DNA of 64,000 nucleotides from Streptomyces capillispiralis (GCF_007829875.1 NZ_VIWV01000001.1:248001-312000); one strand, 5' to 3'. Shown: positions 1 through 29,300, counted from the first letter of the stretch. Numbers and translations are program-made. Notes: generated from the sequence alone by a model not told the origin.

Positions 1-1610
1 AGGATCACCGCGCGGTGCGGGAGCGGGGCGCGGCTGGTCGCCAGGGAGAGGGCGATGTCGGCGTGCCGGGGGCCGGCGGCCGGGGTGTCGACGTGTGCGA
101 GGAGGCGTTCGGCCTGGGCGCGCAGCGCGGTCTCGGAGCGGGCGGACAGCAGCCACGGGGTCACGGCGGGGTCGACGGCCGGGGCCTCCGTGCCCGTGCC
201 CTCGGATGCTTCCACTTCCTCGGGGAGGGGGGCCTGTTCCAGCAGGACGTGGGCGTTGGTGCCGCTGATGCCGAAGGCGGAGACGCCGGCGCGGCGGGGG
301 TGCTCGGCGGTGGGCCAGTCGGTGGCCTCGGTGAGGAGTTCGACGGCGCCGGCGGTCCAGTCGACGTGGGAGGTGGGCGCGTCGACGTGCAGGATGCCGG
401 GGAGGACTCCGTGGCGCATCGCCATGACCATCTTGATGACGCCCGCGACACCGGCCGCCGCCTGGGCGTGGCCGATGTTCGACTTGACGGCGCCGAGGCG
501 CAGCGGCCGGTCGGCGGGCCGGCCCTGGCCGTAGGTGGCGAGGAGGGCCTGGGCCTCGATGGGATCGCCGAGGGTGGTGCCGGTGCCGTGGGCCTCGACG
601 GCGTCGACCTGGTCGGGGGTGAGGCGGGCGTCGGCGAGGGCGGCCTCGATGACCCGGCGCTGGGAGGGCCCGTTGGGGGCGGTGAGGCGGCTGCTGGCAC
701 CGTCCTGGTTGACGGCGGTGCCGCGGATGACGGCGAGGACCTGGTGGCCGTTGCGGCGGGCGTCGGAGAGCCGTTCGACGAGGAGGACGCCGACGCCCTC
801 GCCCCAGGCGGTGCCGTCGGCGGCCTCGGCGAAGGGCTTGCAGCGGCCGTCGGGGGCGAGGCCGCGCTGGCGGGAGAACTCGGTGAACAGTTCGGTGGTC
901 GGCATCATGGCGACGCCGCCGGCCAGGGCGAGGGAGCACTCGCCGGCGCGCAGGGCGCGGGTGGCGAGGTGGAGGGCGACGAGGGAGGAGGAGCAGGCGG
1001 TGTCGACGGTGACGGCCGGGCCCTCCAGGCCGAGGGTGTAGGAGATGCGGCCGGACAGGACGCTCATGGCGCCGCCGGTGAGGTTGTGGCCCTCGGTCTC
1101 CTCGGTGGTGCGGGCGAGGGAGCCGTAGTTGGTGTCGGCGCCGCCGACGAAGACGCCGGTGTCGGTGTTGCGGAGGGAGGCGGGGCTGATGCGGGCGCGT
1201 TCGACGGCCTCCCAGGCGGTCTCCAGCAGGAGCCGCTGCTGCGGGTCCATGGCGAGGGCTTCGCGGGGGGCGATGCCGAAGAGGTCGGCGTCGAAGTCGG
1301 CGGCGCCGTCGAGGAAGCCGCCCTCGCGGACGTAGCTCTTGCCGGGGGTGCCCGGGTCGGGGTCGTAGAGGGAGTCGAGGTCCCAGCCGCGGTCCTCGGG
1401 CAGCGGGCCGACGGCGTCGGTGCCGTCGGCGACGAGCCGCCACAGGTCCTCCGGGGAGCGGACGCCGCCGGGGAAGCGGCAGGCCATGCCGATGACGGCG
1501 ATCGGCTCGCTCTGGCCGGCCTCGACGGACTCCAGCCGCTGACGGGTGCGACGCAGGTCTGCGGTGACCTTCTTGAGGTAGTCGCGGAGCTTGTCTTCGG
1601 AGCTTGCCAT
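1..1610 (-). CDS. Gene V: modular type I PKS, N-terminal part only (docking helix and KS), cut by the left edge
   Basis: This is the first 536 codons of a further polyketide synthase; the rest lies beyond base 1. Residues 1-34 form a charged coiled coil starting [15 protein letters not shown], a class 1 N-terminal docking domain that receives a chain from an upstream PKS. The KS starts at Glu35 ([15 protein letters not shown], about 1508) and runs to about 235. Its catalytic Cys206 sits in DTACSSS (993-995), and the His motifs EAHGTGT and KSNIGH are present, so it should elongate normally. Small departures are GIAPREA for the usual GISPREA and GASSRLTAP for GASNGLTAP. The sequence ends in the KS-AT linker, so extender and reductive domains are unknown. 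The ATG at 1610 is preceded by AGAGGA ten bases upstream. V follows W by 54 bases and is probably in the same transcript. W's C-terminal docking peptide is the natural partner of this N-terminus (inference). Confidence 0.96.
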   Translation of the reverse strand, partial: MASSEDKLRDYLKKVTADLRRTRQRLESVEAGQSEPIAVIGMACRFPGGVRSPEDLWRLVADGTDAVGPLPEDRGWDLDSLYDPDPGTPGKSYVREGGFLDGAADFDADLFGIAPREALAMDPQQRLLLETAWEAVERARISPASLRNTDTGVFVGGADTNYGSLARTTEETEGHNLTGGAMSVLSGRISYTLGLEGPAVTVDTACSSSLVALHLATRALRAGECSLALAGGVAMMPTTELFTEFSRQRGLAPDGRCKPFAEAADGTAWGEGVGVLLVERLSDARRNGHQVLAVIRGTAVNQDGASSRLTAPNGPSQRRVIEAALADARLTPDQVDAVEAHGTGTTLGDPIEAQALLATYGQGRPADRPLRLGAVKSNIGHAQAAAGVAGVIKMVMAMRHGVLPGILHVDAPTSHVDWTAGAVELLTEATDWPTAEHPRRAGVSAFGISGTNAHVLLEQAPLPEEVEASEGTGTEAPAVDPAVTPWLLSARSETALRAQAERLLAHVDTPAAGPRHADIALSLATSRAPLPHRAVI

Positions 1611-1664
1611 GGGGGTGGAATCCTCTGGTTCTGGCTGGAAGGACGCGGGGCCGGGCCGGGTGGG

Positions 1665-18218
<16,554 letters not shown>

Positions 18219-18224
18219 CAGGTG

Positions 18225-18234
18225 CCCACCTCTC
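18225..18234 (-). promoter_or_regulatory. Ribosome-binding site deciding the W start
   Basis: Read on the minus strand this is GAGAGGTGGG; its GAGAGG core ends ten bases before the ATG at 18218. The in-frame GTG at 18236 sits at the edge of the same element and has no site of its own, so the ATG is the better start. The protein then begins MSNEDKL, matching the N-terminal docking domains of Z (MSDDKKL) and V (MASSEDKL). Confidence 0.75.
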
Positions 18235-18335
18235 ACTCGGATTCCGGAAAACGCGGAGAGCGGCGATGTCCGGATCCACGCCCCGTCCCTGTCGGAAGGA
18301 CCGGCGGTGCGCGGGGAGCGCCGACCGGCGGTCTT

Positions 18336-18366
18336 CCGGTCCGGGTCGCAGGCCGACCCGGTCCGG
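18336..18366. promoter_or_regulatory. Imperfect palindrome upstream of W, possible operator or second stem
   Basis: CCGGTCCGGGTCG, a CAGGC loop and CGACCCGGTCCGG form a 12-pair inverted repeat interrupted by one T-T mismatch. It lies roughly 120-150 bases before the W start codon, between the terminator and the gene. It could be an operator, a leader hairpin or a second termination stem; the sequence alone does not decide. High GC makes chance palindromes more likely, so confidence is low. Confidence 0.35.
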
Positions 18367-18422
18367 TGGTCAGTCTGGCCGTCACGGACTGCGGGTTTCC
18401 CTAGAGCCTCGGAGGAAAGAGG

Positions 18423-18461
18423 GGGCCGGGCGCCGTGGTGGGTGCCACGTGCGCCCGGCCC
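18423..18461 (-). terminator. Hairpin terminator downstream of Z
   Basis: GGGCCGGGCGC (18423-18433) pairs with GCGCCCGGCCC (18451-18461), and the inner CGTGG/CCACG arms (18434-18438 and 18445-18449) extend the stem to 16 pairs. There is one bulged T and a six-base loop. It starts about 60 bases after the Z stop. On the minus strand it is followed by a pyrimidine-rich run (CCTCTTTCC) rather than a U tract, as is common for actinomycete terminators. It probably separates the X-Y-Z operon from the W-V operon. Confidence 0.75.
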
Positions 18462-18519
18462 GGGGTGGAGAACTGGTGAATTCCCTCGTGCCGGCTCGGT
18501 TATGGGGCTGCTCGGCCGT

Positions 18520-21500
18520 TCATCGGTCGGCGGCCGCCGGGGCCTCCAGCTCGGTCAGCCACTCGTCGATGAGGGCGGCGGCCGCGCCGGAGTCCTCACG
18601 GATCACGGAGAGGTGGTCGGCGTCGACGGGCCGTACGGTGGCCGACGGCACAAGCGGCCGGTGCAGGGTGTCGGCGTCCGGTGCGGGGACGCCCTCGATG
18701 AGGGCGCGGGTGCACTTGATCTCGAGTACGGGCGCGGTGGTGGGGTGCACGTCGAGGGCGTTGAGCAGGACCATCCAGCGGCCCATCGCGGACAGCCGGG
18801 AGTTGGTGAGCCGGACGGGCGAGTCGTCGACGGCGGTGAAGTTGAACCGCATCATGCCCGAGAAGTCCACGCCCTCGTCGTTCTTGTGCTGGATGCTCAG
18901 GGTGTCGAGCAGTACGACGGCGGCGGGGCGGATGCCCCACGTGGTCTCCAGTACGCCGGCGGCGGCGTAGGCGAGGGAGCCGCCCGAGGAGTGGCCGACG
19001 AGGACGAAGGGCCGTCCGTCGGCGGCCTGCAGGGCGCTCTCGGCGATCACCCGGGCGGCGGCCTCGGGCCCGGCGGGCAGGGCCTCGCCGGTGGCGAAGC
19101 CGACCAGCGGCAGTGCGGCCACGTCGCGGCTGCCCCGGAAGTGGGCGGAGAGCTGGGCGTACTGGTGGACGCCGCCGTTGGCGGTGGGCGCGCTGACGCA
19201 GACCAGTCTCGAGGCGGCCGGGCCCTCGGCGAGCGTCACCGGCCAGGGCAGGTCCTCGAGTTCGGCGGTCGCCTCGAAGGTGGGCCGCAGGGCGGCGACG
19301 GTGGCCAGCATGCGCTGTGCCTCCCGGGTCTTGCCCTGGGCGAGGCCGTCGAGGAACAGCCGCTCCATCGAGTCGTTCTCGACCGGGCCGCCCGGCACGC
19401 CGCCGCCCCGGGGGACGGAACCGCCGCCCTGGGTGCCCAGTTCGGTGAGCAGCCAGGAGGTGAGGCCGTTCGGGGAGCCGCTGTCGTAGACGATGCCGGC
19501 GGGCAGTTGGAGGCCGGTGGCCTCGCTGAGCCTGCGGCGCAGTTCGATGCTGATGAGGGAGTCGAAGCCGAGCTCCAGGAAGTCCCGTTCGGGGTCGACC
19601 TCGGAGGTGTCGGGGTGGCCGAGGAGTTCCGCGGCGCAGGTGACGACCAGGTCGTGCAGGGCTTGTTCCTGTTCGGCGGCGCCGAGGGTCGTCAGCCGGT
19701 CGCGGAAGGACGCCGGGTCGGCGGCGCCGACCGGCACCGTGGAGACGGTCGCGGCCGGGCGGGCCGTGCGTGCGGCGGGTGCGGCGGACCGGTCGGCGGC
19801 GCCGGGGCCGAGCAGCCGGGCGGCGGACGACGGGCGCAGGGCCAGTGCCTCGACCGACAGGACGGGCCGGCCGGCGGGGTCGACGGCTGCGATGGACACG
19901 GTGTCCTCCCCCGCCTTGGCCAGGCGCACCCGCAGCCGGGCGGCGCCGGAGGCGTGCAGGGACACCCCGGACCAGGCGAACGGCAGCAGGCCCTGGTCGG
20001 CGTCCTTCAGTTCGACGAACTCCACGGCGTGCAGTGCGGCGGTGAGCAGGGCCGGGTGCAGGGCGAACAGTTCGGCGTCGTCCGTGCGGCCGGGCAGTTC
20101 CAGTTCGGCGAAGACCTCCTCGCCGCGGGTCCAGGCGGCGCGCAGGCCCTGGAAGAGGGGACCGTACTCGGTGCGCTCGTAGAAGCCGGTCAGGTCGAGG
20201 GGTTCGGCGCCCTGCGGCGGCCACGGGGCGGCGTCGAACTCGACCTGCCGCTCGTCGGGGGCGAGGACGCCGGTGGCGTGCCGGGTCCACGGCTCGTCGG
20301 GGGCGTCGGCGGAGCGGGAGTGGATGCCGAGTTCCCGGTTGCCGGACCCGTCGGGGGCACCGACGCGCACCTGGACGGCGACGGCGCTCCCGGCGTCGAG
20401 CGCGAGCGGGGTGGTGAGGGTGAGGTCCTGCACCCGGCCGCAGCCCACCTGGTCGCCGGCGCGCACGGCCAGTTCGAGGAAGCCGGTCGCCGGGAAGAGG
20501 ACCATGCCGCCCATGGTGTGGTCGGCGAGCCAGGGGTGGGTGCGCAGGGACACCCGCCCGGTGAGCAGCACTCCGCCGGTGTCGGCCAGTGCCACCGCCG
20601 CGCCGAGCAGGGGGTGTTCGGCGGGGGTGAGTCCGGCGCCGGCCACGTCCCCGGCGAAGGCGAGGGGCCGCGGCCAGTAGGCGCGGTGCTGCCAGGGGTA
20701 GGTGGGGACGTCGGTGCGGCGGGCGCCGCTTCCCTCGTAGAAGGCGGCCCAGTCGACGCGGACGCCCGCGACGTGCAGTTCGGCCAGCCCGGTGAGCAGT
20801 GCGGTCTGTTCGTCGCGCCGGGCGCGCAGGGCGGGTGCCGCCACGGCGTCCGCCTCGTCCCCGAGGGTCCCCCGGGTCAGGGCGGTGAGGACGGCGCCGG
20901 GCCCCAGCTCCAGGAAGGCGTCCGCTCCCCCGTCGGCCAGCGCGCGCACGCCGTCGGCGAAGCGGACGGTGCCGCGGACGTGGCGCACCCAGTAGTCGGC
21001 CGAGCACAGCAGCTCGGGGCCGGCGATCTCGCCGGTCACGTTGGAGACGACGGGGATGGCCGGTTCGACGTACGTCAGCTTCTCGGCGACCGCGCGGAAG
21101 GCGTCGAGCATCGGCTCCATCAGGCCCGAGTGGAAGGCGTGGCTGACGGAGAGGCGCTGCGTCTTGCGGCCCTGCGCGGCGAACTCCTCCGCCAGCGCCA
21201 CGACCTCGGACTCGGCGCCCGCGATCACCACCGCGTCCGGACCGTTCACCGCCGCCAGGGCGATGTCATCGGTCAGGCGCGGGGTGATCTCCTCCTCGGT
21301 CGCCTGCACGGCCACCATCGCGCCACCGGCCGGGAGTTCCTGCATCAGCCGGGCACGCGCCGCGACCAGCGCGCACGCGTCCTCCAACGACAGCACCCCG
21401 GCCACGTGCGCGGCGGTGATCTCACCCACGGAATGCCCGGCCACGAACTCCGGCCGCACACCCCACGACTCGACCAGCCGGAACAACGCCACCTCGACGG

Positions 21501-23346
21501 CGAACAGCGCGGGCTGAGTGAACCCGGTCGTGTCCAGGAGTCCCGCCTCGGGCGTGCCCTCCTCCGCGAACAGCACCTCCCGCAGCGGACGCTCCAGCTC
21601 CGCGTCGAGGTGGCGCAGTACGGCGTCCAGGGCCTCGGCGAACACCGGGAAGGCGGCGTACAGTTCACGCCCCATCCCGGCCCGCTGCGAACCCTGGCCC
21701 GAGAACAGGACGGCGAGCGAGCGCTGTGCCGCGCGACCGCGCGCGACCTCGACGGGCCGCTCGCCCTCCGTGCCCGCGAGGAGGACCGCCCGGTGCTCGA
21801 ACACCGACCGCCCCGACGCCAGGGAGAAGCCCACGTCCAGTGCGGTGGCGTCGGTCAGGGCCGACACACCCGCGAGCTGTGCGTCCAGGGCGCCCTTCGT
21901 CTTGCCGGCGACCGGCCACGGCACGACCGTCGGGTGGGCCGTCGGTGCCGCGGGCCGCTCCGGCTCCTCCGGTTCGGGGGCCTGCTCGACGACCAGGTGG
22001 GCGTTGGTGCCACTGATGCCGAAGGACGACACGGCGGCGCGGCGCGGCCGACCGGTCTCCGGCCAGGGGGTGCGTTCGGTGAGGAGACGGACGTTGCCCG
22101 CGGTCCAGTCGACATGGGTGGAGGGCGCGTCGACGTGGAGGGTCTTGGGCAGCACGCCGTGGCGGATGGCCAGGACGGTCTTGATGACGCCGGCGACACC
22201 GGCGGCGGCCTGGGAGTGGCCGATGTTGGACTTCACCGAGCCGAGCAGCAGCGGCCGGTCCTCGGGGCGGTCCTGGCCGTAGGTGGCCAGCAGTGCCTGT
22301 GCCTCGATGGGGTCGCCCAGGGGTGTGCCCGTGCCGTGGGCCTCGACGGCGTCCACGTCGGCGGGTGAGAGTCCGGCGCTGGCGAGGGCCTGCCGGATGA
22401 CGCGCTGCTGCGAGGGCCCGTTGGGGGCGGTGAGCCCGTTGGAGGCGCCGTCCTGGTTGACCGCGGAGCCACGGACGACGGCGAGGACCTGGTGCCCGTT
22501 GCGGCGGGCGTCGGAGAGCCGTTCCAGGACGAGGACGCCGGCGCCCTCGGACCAGCCGGTGCCGTCCGCGGAGTCGGCGAACGCCTTGCAGCGGCCGCTG
22601 GTGGAGATGCCGCCCTGGCGGGTGAAGCCGGAGAAGCCCATCGGGGTGGACATGACGGTGACGCCGCCCGCCAGGGCGAGGCCGCACTCGCCCTGGCGCA
22701 GGGACTGGGCGGCCAGGTGGACGGCGACCAGGGAGGAGGAGCAGGCGGTGTCCACGGTGACCGCCGGGCCGGCGAGGTCGAAGGCGTAGGCGACGCGGCC
22801 GGAGACGACGCTGGCGGTGAGGCCGGTGGTGGCGTGGCCCTCCGCGTCCTCGCGGGAGTTCATCACGACGCCGACGTAGTCGACGCCGGCGGTGCCGACG
22901 AACACGCCGGTGCGGGAGCCGCGCAGGGACACCGGATCGAGGCCGGCGCGTTCCACCGCTTCCCAGGTGGTCTCCAGCAGCAGTCGCTGCTGCGGGTCCA
23001 TGGCGACGGCCTCGCGCGGCGAGATGCCGAAGAACCCGGCGTCGAAGGCGGCGGCGTCGACGAAGCCGCCCTCGGCGGCGGCGCTGCTGCCCGCTCCCTC
23101 GCCGCCCAGGGCGTCGAGGTCCCAGCCCCGGTCGGTGGGGAACGGGGCGATGCCGTCGCGGCCCTCGTCCAGCAGCCGCCAGAAGTCCTCCGGGGAGGCG
23201 ACCTCGCCGGGCAGCCGGCAGGCCATGCCCACGATGGCGATCGGCTCGTGCCGGCTCGCCTCGGCCTCCTCCAGCCGCCGACGGGTCTTGTGCAGGTCGG
23301 CCGTGACCCACTTGAGGTAGTCGACGAGCTTTTTGTCATCGGACAT
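18520..23346 (-). CDS. Gene Z: terminal single-module PKS, KS-AT(malonyl)-DH(inactive)-ACP-TE
   Basis: A 1608-residue protein that adds the last unit and releases the chain. Residues 1-33 ([15 protein letters not shown]...) are an N-terminal coiled-coil docking domain. KS (about 23247-21970) has Cys202 in DTACSSS. AT (21720-20790) has Ser639 in GHSVGE and HAFHS, hence malonyl-CoA. The DH-like domain (20620-19830) keeps His943 ([10 protein letters not shown]), but Thr1102 replaces the catalytic Asp ([10 protein letters not shown]). No KR or ER follows: a short Ala/Arg-rich linker leads straight to the ACP (19700-19450, Ser1263 in GFDSL). The TE (19230-18530) has Ser1453 in GHSSGG, Asp1481 in LLDTL and His1578 in DADHL; the 28-residue Ser-Asp spacing fits macrolide-type TEs. 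The module should leave a beta-keto acyl chain for cyclisation or hydrolysis. Z starts 36 bases after Y, with GAAGGG ten bases before the ATG, and is followed by a hairpin. Confidence 0.97.
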   Translation of the reverse strand: MSDDKKLVDYLKWVTADLHKTRRRLEEAEASRHEPIAIVGMACRLPGEVASPEDFWRLLDEGRDGIAPFPTDRGWDLDALGGEGAGSSAAAEGGFVDAAAFDAGFFGISPREAVAMDPQQRLLLETTWEAVERAGLDPVSLRGSRTGVFVGTAGVDYVGVVMNSREDAEGHATTGLTASVVSGRVAYAFDLAGPAVTVDTACSSSLVAVHLAAQSLRQGECGLALAGGVTVMSTPMGFSGFTRQGGISTSGRCKAFADSADGTGWSEGAGVLVLERLSDARRNGHQVLAVVRGSAVNQDGASNGLTAPNGPSQQRVIRQALASAGLSPADVDAVEAHGTGTPLGDPIEAQALLATYGQDRPEDRPLLLGSVKSNIGHSQAAAGVAGVIKTVLAIRHGVLPKTLHVDAPSTHVDWTAGNVRLLTERTPWPETGRPRRAAVSSFGISGTNAHLVVEQAPEPEEPERPAAPTAHPTVVPWPVAGKTKGALDAQLAGVSALTDATALDVGFSLASGRSVFEHRAVLLAGTEGERPVEVARGRAAQRSLAVLFSGQGSQRAGMGRELYAAFPVFAEALDAVLRHLDAELERPLREVLFAEEGTPEAGLLDTTGFTQPALFAVEVALFRLVESWGVRPEFVAGHSVGEITAAHVAGVLSLEDACALVAARARLMQELPAGGAMVAVQATEEEITPRLTDDIALAAVNGPDAVVIAGAESEVVALAEEFAAQGRKTQRLSVSHAFHSGLMEPMLDAFRAVAEKLTYVEPAIPVVSNVTGEIAGPELLCSADYWVRHVRGTVRFADGVRALADGGADAFLELGPGAVLTALTRGTLGDEADAVAAPALRARRDEQTALLTGLAELHVAGVRVDWAAFYEGSGARRTDVPTYPWQHRAYWPRPLAFAGDVAGAGLTPAEHPLLGAAVALADTGGVLLTGRVSLRTHPWLADHTMGGMVLFPATGFLELAVRAGDQVGCGRVQDLTLTTPLALDAGSAVAVQVRVGAPDGSGNRELGIHSRSADAPDEPWTRHATGVLAPDERQVEFDAAPWPPQGAEPLDLTGFYERTEYGPLFQGLRAAWTRGEEVFAELELPGRTDDAELFALHPALLTAALHAVEFVELKDADQGLLPFAWSGVSLHASGAARLRVRLAKAGEDTVSIAAVDPAGRPVLSVEALALRPSSAARLLGPGAADRSAAPAARTARPAATVSTVPVGAADPASFRDRLTTLGAAEQEQALHDLVVTCAAELLGHPDTSEVDPERDFLELGFDSLISIELRRRLSEATGLQLPAGIVYDSGSPNGLTSWLLTELGTQGGGSVPRGGGVPGGPVENDSMERLFLDGLAQGKTREAQRMLATVAALRPTFEATAELEDLPWPVTLAEGPAASRLVCVSAPTANGGVHQYAQLSAHFRGSRDVAALPLVGFATGEALPAGPEAAARVIAESALQAADGRPFVLVGHSSGGSLAYAAAGVLETTWGIRPAAVVLLDTLSIQHKNDEGVDFSGMMRFNFTAVDDSPVRLTNSRLSAMGRWMVLLNALDVHPTTAPVLEIKCTRALIEGVPAPDADTLHRPLVPSATVRPVDADHLSVIREDSGAAAALIDEWLTELEAPAAADR

Positions 23347-23382
23347 GACGGGAGAACCCTTCCTGTGGTGAATCGGCTCGTC

Positions 23383-26300
23383 TCAGTGGTCGCCCATGCG
23401 GCCGAGCTCGTTGTCGATGAAGGCGAACACCTCGTCGGCGCTGGCCGATTCGAAGGCGTCGTCCACGGGAGTGCCGGTCGACTCCGGCGCGCTGCCGCGC
23501 ACCTTGTCCAGCATCTGGCCGAGCCGGAGGGCGAGTCCCGCGCGGGTGATCTCGTCGTGCTCGCCCGCCGTGAAGAGCGCCTCCAGGCGGTCGAGTTCGG
23601 CGAGCAGCGAGGGGCCCTGGGGGCCCTCGTCGCCGGGGGCCAGCTCGGAGACGAAGTGTTCGGCGAGTGCCGTGGGGGTCGGGTAGTCGAAGACCAGGGT
23701 GGCCGGCAGGCGCAGCCCGGTCGCCGTGGAGAGGTGGTTGCGCAGTTCCAGAGCGGTCAGCGAGTCGAAGCCGAGTTCCCGGAACTCCTGGGTCACGTCG
23801 ACGGCCTTCGGCGTGGCGTGGCCGAGCACCCGGGCGGCCTGCTCGCGGACCAGGTCGGTGACGTAACGGACGCGTTCGTCGGCGCGCAGTTCGCCGAGCT
23901 TGGCGCCGAGGGCGGCGGCCGCTCCGGCCGCGTCGGTGGCGGCCGCGGTGCGGCGGCTGCTCCTGACCATGCCGCGGAAGAGCGGCGGCAGGTCCTCGGG
24001 GGCGGCGCCGCGCATGGCGCCGGGGGCGAGGCCGACCAGGACCAGGAACGACTCGTCGGAGCCGCGTGCGATGTCGAAGAGGCCGAAGCCCTGGTCGACG
24101 GAGAGCGGCGGGAGGCCGCCGGACTGCATGCGGCGCATGTCGGTGTCGGAGAGGGTGCTGGTCATGCCGCCGTCGTGGGACCAGGGGCCCCAGGCGAGCG
24201 AGGTGCCGGCCAGGCCCTGGGAGCGGCGGTGCGCGGTCAGGGCGTCGAGGAAGGAGTTGGCCGCGGCGTAGTTGCCCTGGCCGGGGCTGCCCATGACGCC
24301 GGCGATGGACGAGAACGGCAGGAACGCGGCCAGGTCCAGGTGGCGGGTGAGTTCGTGCAGGTGCCAGGCGGCGTCGACCTTGGGCCGCAGGACGGCGGCG
24401 AGCCGTTCCGGGGTGAGCGAGGCGACGACGCCGTCGTCGAGGACGCCCGCCGTGTGCACGACCGCGGTGAGCGGGTGTGCGGCGGGGACGCCGGCGAGGA
24501 GGGCGGCGGTGGCGTCGCGGTCGGCGGTGTCGCAGGCGGCGACGGTCACCTCGGCGCCCAGCTCGCGCAGTTCGGCGGCGAGTTCGGCGGCGCCGGGCGC
24601 GTCCGGGCCCCGCCGGCCGGCCAGCAGCAGGTGCCGCATGCCCGAGGCGGCGAGGCGGCGGGCGAGGTGTCCGCCGAGCGCGCCGGTGCCGCCGGTGATG
24701 AGGACGGTGCCGTCGGGATTCCAGCGCGGCGGCATCGTCAGCACGATCTTGCCGACGTGCCTGGCCCGGCTCATGAACCGGAACGCCTCGCGTGCCCGCC
24801 GCACGTCCCACACCTTGAGCGGCAGGGGCCGCAGGGCGCCCTCGGCGAACAGGTCGAGGAGTTCTTCGAGGAGTTCGCGGTTGCGGGCGGGTCCGGCCTC
24901 GCCGAGGTCGAAGGCCCGGTAGGTCACGCGGTCGATCGAACGCTGGTCGCGGATGTCGGTCTTGCCCATCTCCAGGAACCGGCCGCCGTCCGCCGTCAGC
25001 CGCAGCGACGCGTCCACGAACTCGCCCGCGAGCGCGTTCAGTACGACATCCACACCCCGGCCACCGGACACCGCCCGGAACTTCTCCTCGAAGCCCAGAT
25101 CACGCGAGGACGCGATGTGGTCGTCGTCCAGACCGAGCCCGCGCAGCGTGTCCCACTTGCCCTCACTCGCGGTCGCGAACACCTCCGCGCCCAGATGCCG
25201 GGCCAACTGCACCGCCGCCATACCGACACCGCCCGCACCGGCGTGCACCAGCACCGACTCCCCCGCCCGCAGACCCGCCAGGTCACGGAAGGCGTACAGG
25301 GCGGTGAGGAACACCAGCGGCACGGAGGCCGCCTCCTGCTGGGTCCAGGCGTCGGGGACGCGGGCGAGGTAGTGCTCGTCGGCGACGACGACCGGCCCGA
25401 ACCCGCCGGGCACGGTTCCGAACACCCGGTCGCCGGGCCGCAGTTGGGTGACGGCGGAACCCACGGCCGTGACCGTACCGGCGGCCTCGGTGCCCATCGG
25501 GCCGGACTCGCCGGGGTACATGCCGAGCGCGTTGAGGACGTCGCGGAAGTTCAGACCGGTCGCGTCGACGTCGATCCTCACCTCGTGGTCGTCGAGCGGT
25601 CGCAGCACCTCCGGGCACGGGGCGAGGACGAGGTTGTCCAGGGTGCCCTTGCCGGTGGTGTCGAGCCGCCACGGCACGTCGACGGGCGGGAGCAGTCCGG
25701 CGCCGGTGGCGAGGCGGTCCAGCCGGCCGACGCGGACGGTGCCCCCGCGCACGGCGAACTGGGCGTCGCCGGTGGCGAGCAGGGCCGGCAGGTCCGGCAG
25801 CAGTGCCTGGACGTCGTCCTGTCCGTCGAGGTCGACGAGGACGAACCGGTCCGGGTTCTCGGACTGGGCCGAGCGCACCAGACCCCAGGCGGCACCCGCG
25901 GCGAGGTCCCGTACGGTCTCGCCGTCGGCGGCGGACACCGCGTCACGGGTGACGAAGACCAGGCGGGTGCGGTCGAACCGGTCGTGGTCCAGCCACTGGC
26001 GTACGAGTTCCAGGGTGCGGGCGGTGAGGGCGTGGACGGCGCCGGGGACGTCCGTGCCGGGTGCGGCCGGGTCGCCGCCGCCCGCGTCCGTGCCGTCCGG
26101 GGCCGTGTACTCCCCGTGGAGCGGGACGAGGACGTAGTCGGGGGCGTCGGCCGGGTCGGTGAGGTCGGCGAGGGACGACAGTGCGGTGCCGGTGCCGAAG
26201 ACGTCGGCGCCCAGGGTGACGGCCCGCAGCCCCTCGGTGGGCTTGACCTCGGGGGCGGTGACCCAGTCGAGGCGGAACACCGGTTCCTGGCCGCCGGTGG

Positions 26301-29300
26301 CCACCGGGGCGCGCGGCACGCTCGGGGCGCGCAGCACCAGGGCCTCGGCGGACAGCACGGGCGCGCCCTCGGCGTCGACCGCCGTGAGCGTGACCGACTC
26401 GTCGCCGAGCCTGGTGATGCGGGCCCGCAGGGTGGTGGCGCCGCCGGCGTGCAGCGAGACGCCGTTCCAGATGTACGGCAGCAGCGGGTTGTCCTCGCTG
26501 CCGACGCCGAGGTAGCCGTTGGCGTGCTGGACGGCGTCGAGCAGGGCCGGGTGGATGCCGAAGTACTGGGCGTCCCCGGCGATCTCCTCGGGCAGGGCGA
26601 CCTCGACGAAGGCCTCCTGTCCGCGGATCCACACCTTGCGCATCCCCTGGAAGCAGGGGCCGTACTCGGTGCGCTCGTAGGTGCCGTCGATCGGCATCGG
26701 CTGGGCGTCCGCCGGCGGCCAGACGGGGACGTCGAACGGGGCGGTGTGCTCCGCGGCGGCGAGGGATCCGGTGGCGTGCCGGGTCCAGGGGGCGTCGGTG
26801 GCGTCGGACGGGCGGGAGTAGAACGCGATGGTGCGGGTCCCCTCCTCGTCCGGGGCGCCGAGGACGACCTGGAGGGCGGTGGGCACCTTCTCGTTCAGCA
26901 CCATCGGGGTGGACAGGACGAGTTCCTGGACCCGGCCGCAGCCGACCTGGTCGGCGGCGCGGACGGCCATCTCCAGGTAGCCGGTGCCGGGCAGGACGAC
27001 CGTGCCGCCGACCTTGTGGTCGAGCAGCCAGGGGTGGACCCGCATGGAGATCTGGCTGGTGAACAGCGCGCCCTCGGAGTCGGCCAGCGGCACGGCGGCG
27101 CCGAGCAGCGGGTGGTCGGCGGAGACCAGGCCGGCGGAGCTGACGTCGCCGGTGAGGGCGGCCGGGCGGGGCCAGAACCGCTCCCGCTGGAAGGGGTAGG
27201 TCGGCAGTTCGGTGCGGCGCGCCCCGGTGCCCTCGAACCAGGCCGCCCAGTCGACGCGGACACCGGCCGTGTGGAGCCGGGCGAGCGCGGTGAGCAGCGC
27301 GGTCTCCTCGTCGCGGTCCGCGCGCAGCGCGGGCACGGCGACGGCGTCGAGGCCGGTGTCCAGGCAGCGCTGGGTCAGCGCGGTGAGGACACCGCCGGGT
27401 CCGGCCTCCAGGAACGCGCTCACTCCGGCGTCGGCCAGGGCGCGCACGCCGTCGGCGTAGCGGACGGTGCCGCGGACGTGGCGCACCCAGTAGTCGGCCG
27501 AGCACAGCAGCCCCGGGTCCGCGATCTCGCCGGTCACGTTGGAGACGACGGGGATGCGCGGTTCGGCGTACGTCAGTCCCTCCGCGACGGCGCGGAAGGC
27601 GTCCAGCATCGGCTCCATCAGCGGCGAGTGGAAGGCGTGACTCACCGTCAGGCGCTGCGTCTTGCGGCCGTCCGCCGTGAACAGGGCGGCGAGGGTGAGG
27701 ACGTCCTCCTCGGTGCCGGCGACGACGACGGAGTCGGGTCCGTTGACGGCGGCCAGCGCCACGCCGTCGGTGAGCCTGGGGGTGATCTCCTCCTCGGTGG
27801 CCTGTACGGCGATCATGGCGCCGCCGGACGGGAGTTCCTGCATCAGCCGGGCGCGGGCGGCGACCAGCGTGCAGGCGTCCTCCAGCGACAGGACACCGGC
27901 CACGTGCGCGGCCGTGATCTCACCGACGGAGTGACCGGCCACGTAGTCGGGCCGCACGCCCCAGGACTCGACGAGCCGGTACAGGGCGACCTCGACGGCG
28001 AACAGCGCGGGCTGGGTGTAGCCGGTGGTGTCGAGGAGGGCCGCCTCGGGCGTGCCCTCTTCGGCGAACAGGGCGGTGCGCAGGGGGACTTCGCCGACGG
28101 TGTCCAGGCGGGCCAGTACGGCGTCCAGGGCCTCGGCGAACACCGGGAAGGCGGAGTACAGTTCGCGCCCCATGCCGGCCCGCTGGGAGCCCTGGCCGGA
28201 GAACAGGACGGCGGTGGTGCGGTACGCGGCGCGGCCCCGCGCCACCTCGAGGGGTTCCCCGCCGGGTCCGGTGAGGAGGACCGCGCGGTGATCGAGCAGG
28301 GCGCGGCCGGTGGCCAGGGAGTGGCCCACGTCCAACGGGGACCTGCCGGTCAGGGCGGCGATGCGGGCCACCTGGGCGTCCAGGGCCTCCTCGGACTTCG
28401 CGGAGACGGGCCACGGGACGACCGAGGGGGCCGGGGCGGGGGCCGCCGTGCCGGTCGTCGCGGAGCCGGCCGGTTCGGGCCCCGCCTCGGGCTCGGGTGC
28501 CTGCTCGATGATGGTGTGGGCGTTGGTGCCGCTGATGCCGAACGACGAGATGCCCGCGCGCCACGGCCTGCCGGTCTCCGGCCAGGGGGACGGCTCGGTG
28601 AGCAGGCGCACCGCGCCGGCCTCCCAGTCGACGTGCGTGGAGGGCTTGTCGACGTGGAGGGTCTTCGGCAGGACGGCGTGCCGCATCGCCATGACGGTCT
28701 TGATGATGCCGGCGACGCCGGCGGCGGCCTGGGTGTGGCCGATGTTCGACTTGAGGGAGCCGAGCAGCAGCGGGCGCTCCGGGTCGCGGCCCTGGCCGTA
28801 GGTGGCCAGCAGGGCCTGTGCCTCGATGGGGTCGCCCAGCGGGGTGCCGGTGCCGTGGCCCTCGACGGCGTCGATGTCGGCGGGGGTGAGTCCGGCGCTC
28901 GCCAGGGCCTGGCGGATGACGCGCTGCTGCGAGGGGCCGTTGGGGGCGGTCAGGCCGTTGGAGGCGCCGTCCTGGTTGATGGCCGAGCCGCGGACCACCG
29001 CGAGCACCTCGTGCCCGTTGCGGCGGGCGTCGGAGAGCCGCTCCACGACGATCAGGCCGACGCCCTCGGACCAGCCGGTGCCGTCGGCGGCGTCCGCGTA
29101 CGCCTTGCAGTGGCCGTCGGTGGCGAGGCCGTTCTGCAGGGTGAAGCCGGAGAAGCCGGACGGGGTGCTCATGAGGGTGACGCCGCCCGCGACGGCGAGG
29201 TCGCACTCGCCGGCCCGCAGCGCCTGGAGCGCCCAGTGCAGGGCGACCAGGGAGGAGGAGCAGGCGGTGTCGACGGTGACGGCCGGGCCCTCCAGGCCGA

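Larger units (their letters stand above)
18219..18519. other. Intergenic region between Z and W
   Basis: This 301-base gap is the only sizeable non-coding stretch in the window. On the Z side it contains a strong hairpin (18423-18461) followed on the minus strand by CCTCTTTCC. On the W side it contains a second imperfect palindrome (18336-18366) and the W ribosome-binding site. A promoter for W is expected here because the hairpin should end Z transcripts, but I do not see a convincing -35/-10 pair. The long frame running through it on the plus strand has only shadow-type composition. I see no small gene. Confidence 0.6.

Noticed and set aside
18219..18236. GTG at 18236 as the start of W
   Set aside because: It overlaps the GAGAGG ribosome-binding element of the ATG at 18218 and adds residues not seen in related docking domains.
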